A DNA stretch of 64,000 nt from the NCBI RefSeq assembly GCF_014649115.1, contig NZ_BMSK01000003.1, forward strand, positions 248,001 through 312,000, written 5' to 3'. The translations under genes and the position numbers were made by a program. The notes beneath the pieces are model-generated. The model was not told where the DNA came from and searched no databases. It saw only the letters and a list, made by a program, of their open reading frames with translations. Below, piece after piece: positions 59,871 through 64,000 of this stretch; the first letter of the stretch is position 1, and every line of letters begins with the position of its first letter. Source of the DNA: Streptomyces eurythermus (GTDB lineage: Bacteria; Actinomycetota; Actinomycetes; Streptomycetales; Streptomycetaceae).

Positions 59871-59933
59871 GGGGGTGGCGGGGCCGGTCCGCGCGGGACG
59901 AAGGCAGGAGCGCGGACGAGAGCCGCCACCCCC
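59871..59933. repeat. Compound hairpin upstream of the IS110 transposase
   Basis: GGGGGTGGCGG (59871-59881) pairs with CCGCCACCCCC (59923-59933). Inside it, GTCCGCGC (59887-59894) pairs with GCGCGGAC (59910-59917). It may be part of the element's left end, or the palindrome into which the element inserted. From 59934 to 60193 no gene is seen. Confidence 0.6.
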
Positions 59934-60193
59934 GGCGCTGCTTCACAGAGCGGGAAGGCACGTGGGGCCGACTCTGTCTTAAGAGGTCAGGCCTCAGGAG
60001 CGACTACGGATCACCACGTGCCCACCCGCTTACGGCACCATTAGGAGCGCAGGCCCGGCCGGGGGCCGGGCCGCGCGCGGTGAGCGGAGCGAGCCGCCTT
60101 GAACCAGTAGAGAAAGTTTGAATCACGCTCGGCTGGTGGTCGCTGTGTCTGGTCGTACCGGAGCTTGCTGGCTCGTGGTGTAGAACCCTGGAC

Positions 60194-60751
60194 ATGGGGA
60201 GTGAGCGGCGGGAGCGGATGAAGGCGCTGGGTGTGCGTCTTCGTGTGCTTCGTGGAGAGTCGGGTCTGACGGGTGCTGTGCTGGCGCAACGGGCCGGCGT
60301 GGGTCAGCCGACTGTGTCCAAGATCGAGACCGGGCGCATGGTGCCGAGCCGGGATGTGCTCGACCGGATCCTGGGCGCCCTCGGCATGGATGAGTCGGTC
60401 TCTCGTGAGGTGCGGGAGCTGCTCGCGGGCGTTGTTGCCGCCGAGGACGCCGAGCCGACTGTCGTTGACGTCGCCGAGGGCACGACCGTTGACGAAGAGG
60501 TGCGGTCCGCTCGGTCGGTGCGCTCGTTCCAGTGCGTTGTTCTGCCGGCCATGTTGCAGAGCGCGGAGTACGCCCGGCACGTCTTCCAGAGCGCCCCTCG
60601 TTCGACACCCGAGGCTGTCGGTCGGGCTGTCGCTGCCCGTGTCGATCGGCAGAGCGTGTTGTACGAGCCGGGGCGGGAGTCGGGGTTCGTGGTTACCGAG
60701 GCCGTGTTGCGGACCTGGCCGGGGAGTCCGGCGTTGATGCTGGCGCAATGA
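60194..60751 (+). pseudogene. Truncated XRE-DUF5753 regulator
   Basis: The 185-residue frame has an XRE helix-turn-helix (VLAQRAGVGQPTVSKIETGR) and the first half of DUF5753 (SFQCVVLPAMLQSAEYARHV, FVVTEAVLRTWPGSP). It then stops at LMLAQ. Intact relatives such as the one at 46482 are about 285 residues, so roughly 100 C-terminal residues are missing. The sequence after the stop is unrelated, and the island end follows 180 bp later. It was probably cut by a deletion or insertion at the element boundary; a functional short regulator cannot be excluded. Confidence 0.7.
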
Positions 60752-60877
60752 TCTGTAAGCACATGACCAGTGACCGGGACCGGGCCATCGCGGGACCGGC
60801 TCGGAGTTGTGGTCCCGGGGCGGTGGGGGAGTGGCCTCCGGCACCTCCGACGGGCGTCTTGCGGGCCCGTAGTGGCC

Positions 60878-60920
60878 GAAGGGCCAGCTCGGGAGGAAAC
60901 CCCTCCTGAGCTGGCCCTTC
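60878..60920 (-). terminator. Hairpin downstream of tRNA-Arg
   Basis: A perfect 13-bp stem (60878-60890 with 60908-60920) with an inner GGAGG/CCTCC extension begins 7 bp after the tRNA 3' end. It lies on the island side of the att site, so the element supplies the tRNA's terminator. Confidence 0.75.
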
Positions 60921-60926
60921 TCTCTG

Positions 60927-60999
60927 TGCCCCCGGCAGGATTCGAACCTGCGACACCCGCTTTAGGAGAGCGGTGCTCTATCCCCTGAGCTACGAAGGC
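60927..60999 (-). tRNA. tRNA-Arg (anticodon CCT)
   Basis: Read on the minus strand, the 73-nt cloverleaf folds cleanly: acceptor GCCTTCG/CGGGGGC, D arm GCTC/GAGC, anticodon arm CCGCT/AGCGG with loop CTCCTAA (anticodon CCT at 60964-60966), and T arm GCAGG-TTCGAAT-CCTGC. CCA is not encoded. It reads AGG codons. Its 3' half is the attachment site of the adjacent 5.7-kb island and is duplicated at 55268-55307. Confidence 0.95.
60929..60968. repeat. attR: island attachment site within tRNA-Arg
   Basis: This 40-bp segment of the intact tRNA gene is repeated in direct orientation at 55268-55307 with one mismatch at 60963. The element regenerates a whole tRNA on integration. Confidence 0.85.
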
Positions 61000-61110
61000 G
61001 GGGTGGTGATCGACCGGTGAGGGTCGGGTCGCCGTCGTCAGTGTAGCGGGTGGTGTGCTCGGTGTACCGGGGGTGCGGTTGGGCGAGGGGCGGGTCCTGT
61101 CGGCGGCGCC

Positions 61111-61117
61111 GTTAGGG
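61111..61117 (+). promoter_or_regulatory. Possible -10 box TTAGGGT of the prenyl synthase gene
   Basis: The motif ends 9 bp before the GTG at 61127 with no clear ribosome-binding site, which suggests a nearly leaderless mRNA. Confidence 0.3.
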
Positions 61118-61126
61118 TGGGGGCCC

Positions 61127-62020
61127 GTGAGTGGGTGGAAGCGTGGGCTGGACGCCGCCGGTGTCCTGGAGCCGGGGTTGCGGCGGGACTACGGGATCCA
61201 GCGGGAGCTGGTCGCGCGGTTTCGGCGGACCTCCTATCTGGCGGCTCGGGCGCTGCTGCCGGGGGCGCTGCTGCCCCACGTGGTCGTGGCGACCGCCGTC
61301 ATGCACCACGGGGACAACCTCCTGGACACCGGGTCGCGAGCGCACCGGGCGGACGGATGGGCGGTCTGGGAGCGGCGGGTGCGGGCGGCGCTGGAGACGG
61401 GGCGCGGTGACGACCCGCTGCTCCGGGCGCTCGTCCACACCGTTGCCGCTCATCCACGGCTGCGTGCGGCACTGGAGGAGTATCTGGTCTCCGCGCCGGC
61501 CGAGCTGGAGTTCGCCGGGTTCGCCGGTGAGGACGACTACCAGGGCTACGTGGACGCCTACTCCCTGCCCGCCTTCATGCTGGTCGGCTGTCTGCTCGGT
61601 CCGGACGCCGAGGACGGCCGTTATCGCGCCGCCTGCCGGGTGTTCATCGACGGCAGCCAGCGGCTGGACTTCGTCCACGACATCGCCGAGGACCTGGCCG
61701 AGGGCCGGCTGGGGATCCCGGCCGAGACGCTGGAGCGCTTCTCGGTGCGTAGGGAGGACTTGGCGGCCGGGCGGGTGGTGCCCGGGGTGGGGGAGCTGGT
61801 CCGGGACCAGGTCGGGCTGGCGGAGGCCGCCCTGCGGCAGGCCCGGGCGGTGTCCGGTCTCGTCCCGGCGTCCAGCCGGCCGTTGCTGGAGGCGCTGGTC
61901 GAGGTGGAGTTGCTGACCGCCGCAGCCGTACGGGCCCGCGGCCCGCGGGTGCTACGCGGCTCGGTGAGCCCGTCGCCGGTGGCCGCCCTCGGGGTGCTCC
62001 TGCGGGCCCGGGTCCGGTGA
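61127..62020 (+). CDS. Squalene/phytoene synthase-family prenyl synthase
   Basis: The 297-residue protein has two Asp-rich motifs of head-to-head prenyl synthases. The first is HHGDNLLDTG (DxxxD), and the second DFVHDIAEDLAEGRLGIP near residue 185. The latter matches the family signature with the conserved GR-L-IP. Such enzymes join two prenyl diphosphates in carotenoid, hopanoid or related pathways. It stands alone, not in a carotenoid cluster, so the product is unknown. GTG at 61127 is chosen because upstream codons lack homology. It converges with the IclR gene, with a 17-bp gap. Confidence 0.8.
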   Translation: MSGWKRGLDAAGVLEPGLRRDYGIQRELVARFRRTSYLAARALLPGALLPHVVVATAVMHHGDNLLDTGSRAHRADGWAVWERRVRAALETGRGDDPLLRALVHTVAAHPRLRAALEEYLVSAPAELEFAGFAGEDDYQGYVDAYSLPAFMLVGCLLGPDAEDGRYRAACRVFIDGSQRLDFVHDIAEDLAEGRLGIPAETLERFSVRREDLAAGRVVPGVGELVRDQVGLAEAALRQARAVSGLVPASSRPLLEALVEVELLTAAAVRARGPRVLRGSVSPSPVAALGVLLRARVR

Positions 62021-62037
62021 AAGACGCGCGGCGAACG

Positions 62038-63690
62038 TCAGGTCGTAGGGACCTTGGTGAAGCGGGACACCTGGTGCAGGTCGCGCTGGATGTCGTCCGC
62101 GGTCGCGCGGAGCGCGGGCAGGAGGCGTTGGACGCAGTCCTCCAGGGTGCGGCGGGCCGCGTGCGTGGCCACGTTCACGGCGGCGACCGCGCGGCCCGTG
62201 CGGTCCCGGACCGGTACGGCGACCGAGCGCAGGCCCGACTCCAGTTCTTCGTCGGCCAGGGCATACCCCTGAGCCCTGACCTGGGTCAGCTCCGGGGACA
62301 GGGGACCGTCCGCGTCCGCCAGGAGGACGCGGCCCAGTGAGGTCGCCGCGGCCGGCAGGCGCGCGCCCACCGGTATGCGTACGGTCAGCACACCGCTCGT
62401 GGCCGCGCCCGCCGTGTACTGGACCTCCGTGCCGTCGGCGGTCAGCACCGCCAGCGCGGCCGGCTCGCGCACCCGGTCGGCGAGCGCCCGCAGATGCGGC
62501 TGGGCCAGGCGGGGCAGCGTCGTCCGGGACAGCGGCGGGAAGCCCAGGTCCAGGACGCGCGGGGTGAGGGTGAAGGCGCGGTCCTCGTGCGCGGCGGTCA
62601 CCAGGCCCAGGTGCTCGTGGGTGAGCAGTGCCCGGCGGGCGGTCGCCCGGGACAGGCCGGTCGCCCGGGCCACGTCCGTCAGGGACAGCGCGGGGCGGCC
62701 CTCGCCGAACGCCGTCAGCACGGTCAGGCCCCGGGCCAGCGACTCCACGAAGTCCCGGCCGAGTTCCTGCTTGGAGGCCGTGGTCCAGGTCGCGAGGCCG
62801 GCGGGTGCGGGGCCCGGCTCGGGCGGGGGCGCGGTCCGCAGGTCGGCCTCCATCGCCTCGACCGCCGTACGCAGCCGGGGCAGCAGGGTCGCGGGCAGCT
62901 CCGCCGCCGGGTGCCGGCTGGTGTGGCTGACCACGCTCGCCACGCAGGCCACGCGGCCGGTGCGGGGGTCGCGCACCGGGGCGGACACCGCGACCAGGCC
63001 CGGCTCGATCAGCTGGTCGTCCAGGGCCCAGCCGTCCCGGCGGGCCGCCCGTACCCGGTCCGCGAAGGCCGCGTCGACGGCGTCGGCGGTGGCATGGGCG
63101 GTGCCGGGGGCGGGTTCCGGGCGCGGGGGGACGGCCGGGAACGCCGTGTCCCGCGGGTCCTCGGCCCGGCGGGTCCGCCAGCGGGCCCAGTCCCGCTCCG
63201 TCCACTCGGTGGCGAACAGCGCGCCGGGCGCGGTCCGTTCGGCCGGCAGCAGGTCGCCGATGCGGAAGCTGACCGACAGCGCCCGGCGGCGGGTGGCCTG
63301 GTGGATGAAGCGGACGCCGTCGCGGTCGGCGACCGCCAGCGACACCGACTCGTCCAGCTCGTCGGCGAGGGCGTCGGCGCGCGCGCCGAGCAGGGCGGGC
63401 AGCCGCAGGGCCGCCAGGAAGGCGTTGCCCAGCTCCAGCACGCCGGGGGTGAGGACGACGTCCCGGCCGTCGAGGCGTACGTAGCCCATGCGGGCCAGGG
63501 TCGCGGTGATCCGGTCCACCGTGGAGCGGGCGAGTCCGGTGGCCCGCTCCAGCGCGCTCGGGCTCAGCGTGCCGCCCGCCTCGGCCAGCCGGCGCAGCAC
63601 CCCGACCCCGCGCACCAGCGGCCCCACCGCCTCCGCGGGCACCCCGGCCCCGGCACGGGTGTCGGCATCCACTGCGGTCATGGCGGGCAT
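62038..63690 (-). CDS. Double-length IclR-family regulator (two HTH plus two effector domains)
   Basis: The 550-residue protein consists of two consecutive IclR units. The first has a winged helix near residues 35-70 (LSPSALERATGLARSTVDRI) and an effector domain ending about residue 290. The second has its winged helix near 335-360 (SLTDVARATGLSRATARRAL) and an effector domain with LRSVAVPVRDRTGRAVAAVN. Normal IclR proteins are about 250-280 residues and dimerise, so this fusion is a covalent pseudo-dimer able to bind asymmetric sites. IclR proteins of the PcaR type control aromatic-acid catabolism. The ATG at 63690 follows GGAGAG; an ATG at 63681 is also possible. Confidence 0.85.
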   Translation of the reverse strand: MPAMTAVDADTRAGAGVPAEAVGPLVRGVGVLRRLAEAGGTLSPSALERATGLARSTVDRITATLARMGYVRLDGRDVVLTPGVLELGNAFLAALRLPALLGARADALADELDESVSLAVADRDGVRFIHQATRRRALSVSFRIGDLLPAERTAPGALFATEWTERDWARWRTRRAEDPRDTAFPAVPPRPEPAPGTAHATADAVDAAFADRVRAARRDGWALDDQLIEPGLVAVSAPVRDPRTGRVACVASVVSHTSRHPAAELPATLLPRLRTAVEAMEADLRTAPPPEPGPAPAGLATWTTASKQELGRDFVESLARGLTVLTAFGEGRPALSLTDVARATGLSRATARRALLTHEHLGLVTAAHEDRAFTLTPRVLDLGFPPLSRTTLPRLAQPHLRALADRVREPAALAVLTADGTEVQYTAGAATSGVLTVRIPVGARLPAAATSLGRVLLADADGPLSPELTQVRAQGYALADEELESGLRSVAVPVRDRTGRAVAAVNVATHAARRTLEDCVQRLLPALRATADDIQRDLHQVSRFTKVPTT

Positions 63691-63754
63691 CGTCTCTCCG
63701 GTACGGCGTCGGGGCACGCCTACGGTAAACCGGGCCCGCGCCGCCCGCGCCCCC

Positions 63755-64000
63755 TCAGGAGTCGTCCGCCGCCTGCACCACCTTGCCGCCCCGGCTCACC
63801 CGGACCCGGTAGTTGCCCTCCGCGTCGGTCGAGAGCACCCGCACGCTGACGCCGTGCCGTGGGTCCTCGAAGGTCTCGCCGGGGGTGAACGGGGCGTCGG
63901 AGAGCTCCGCGTGGACGTTGGGGCTGCGGGTGCAGCCGCCGCTGCCGCGGTGGCTGTCGAAGACGGTGACCGGGCCGCGGCCGGTGTCCACCGCCGCGTC
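63755..64000 (-). CDS. C-terminal end of a probable secreted metalloprotease (5' end beyond window)
   Basis: Eighty-one codons and a stop are in the window and the frame is open to the right edge. The segment VTVFDSHRGSGGCTRSPNVH followed by FTPGETFEDPRHGVSVRVLS and NYRVRVSRGG is like the C-terminal beta domain of Streptomyces secreted M6-type peptidases, where a GETF-DP-GVSV motif precedes the last strands. The catalytic region is outside the window, so the call is tentative. Confidence 0.5.
   Translation of the reverse strand, partial: DAAVDTGRGPVTVFDSHRGSGGCTRSPNVHAELSDAPFTPGETFEDPRHGVSVRVLSTDAEGNYRVRVSRGGKVVQAADDS

Noticed and set aside
60770..60988. Small plus-strand frame ending in PPAGFEPATPALGERC
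   Set aside because: That peptide is the well-known false translation of a tRNA gene read from the wrong strand; it overlaps tRNA-Arg.

Overview
The window is actinobacterial DNA, almost certainly from a Streptomyces. Base composition is very GC-rich with strong third-position bias, GTG starts and GTGA/ATGA stop-start overlaps are common, and the gene content is typical: an AfsK/AfsR/AfsS regulatory set, F420 biosynthesis and F420-type oxidoreductases, XRE-DUF5753/DUF397 pairs and a GPP34 protein. All calls come from reading the sequence; no database search was run.

Region 1 (about 1-27.5 kb, plus 39.0-40.7 kb) is a catabolic block for a hydrophobic or carboxylic substrate activated to CoA. 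It holds an NDP-forming acyl-CoA synthetase (cut by the left edge), a flavin monooxygenase, DoxX, two DUF35 zinc-ribbon/OB-fold proteins, two SCP-x/Ltp-type thiolase-like proteins, an acyl-CoA dehydrogenase, a Ddn-like F420 protein, an enoyl-CoA hydratase, a FadD3-like ligase, two amidohydrolases, two luciferase-like oxidoreductases, two SDRs and an aldehyde dehydrogenase. The promoters of nearly all these operons carry the same 15-bp palindrome, CTGACRNNNYGTCAG, fused to a TANNNT-like -10 box. Nine copies were found. One covers the start codon of the TetR gene at 8191-8838, which is therefore the best candidate for the repressor of a local regulon.

Embedded in that block is the secondary-metabolism switch: kbpA-afsK (8.96-12.3 kb) and afsR-afsS (16.5-19.9 kb). 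Four catabolic genes lie between the two pairs. The afsS promoter region has GTTCA-type direct repeats of the AfsR/PhoP kind.

Region 2 (27.6-30.7 kb) looks like a type VII secretion effector cassette: an EspC/WXG-like helper, a WXG-containing protein with a C-terminal papain-fold cysteine-protease domain, and a lipoprotein with a chagasin-like (I42) fold. Chagasins inhibit papain-type proteases, so this reads as an effector and its immunity protein.

Region 3 (30.6-55.1 kb) is mostly ordinary Streptomyces core sequence: a PHP metallohydrolase, fbiC, two apparent pseudo-enzymes (an L,D-transpeptidase-like protein and an ADP-ribosylglycohydrolase-like protein without catalytic residues), a solute symporter, a D,D-carboxypeptidase with a very long acidic tail, GPP34, XRE/DUF397, glutathione peroxidase, an ArsR/MFS pair and an XRE/HATPase/zinc-protein cassette.

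Region 4 (55.27-60.97 kb) is a 5.7-kb integrated island. It is bounded by an intact tRNA-Arg(CCU) gene and a 40-bp direct repeat of that tRNA's 3' half. It carries a SEFIR-TPR protein overlapping a small membrane protein (a defence-type pair, visibly more AT-rich than its surroundings), an IS110 transposase, long palindromes, a 91-bp duplication next to the att site and a truncated XRE regulator. No integrase was found. To the right lie a phytoene/squalene synthase-family gene, a double-length IclR regulator and the 3' end of a probable secreted protease.
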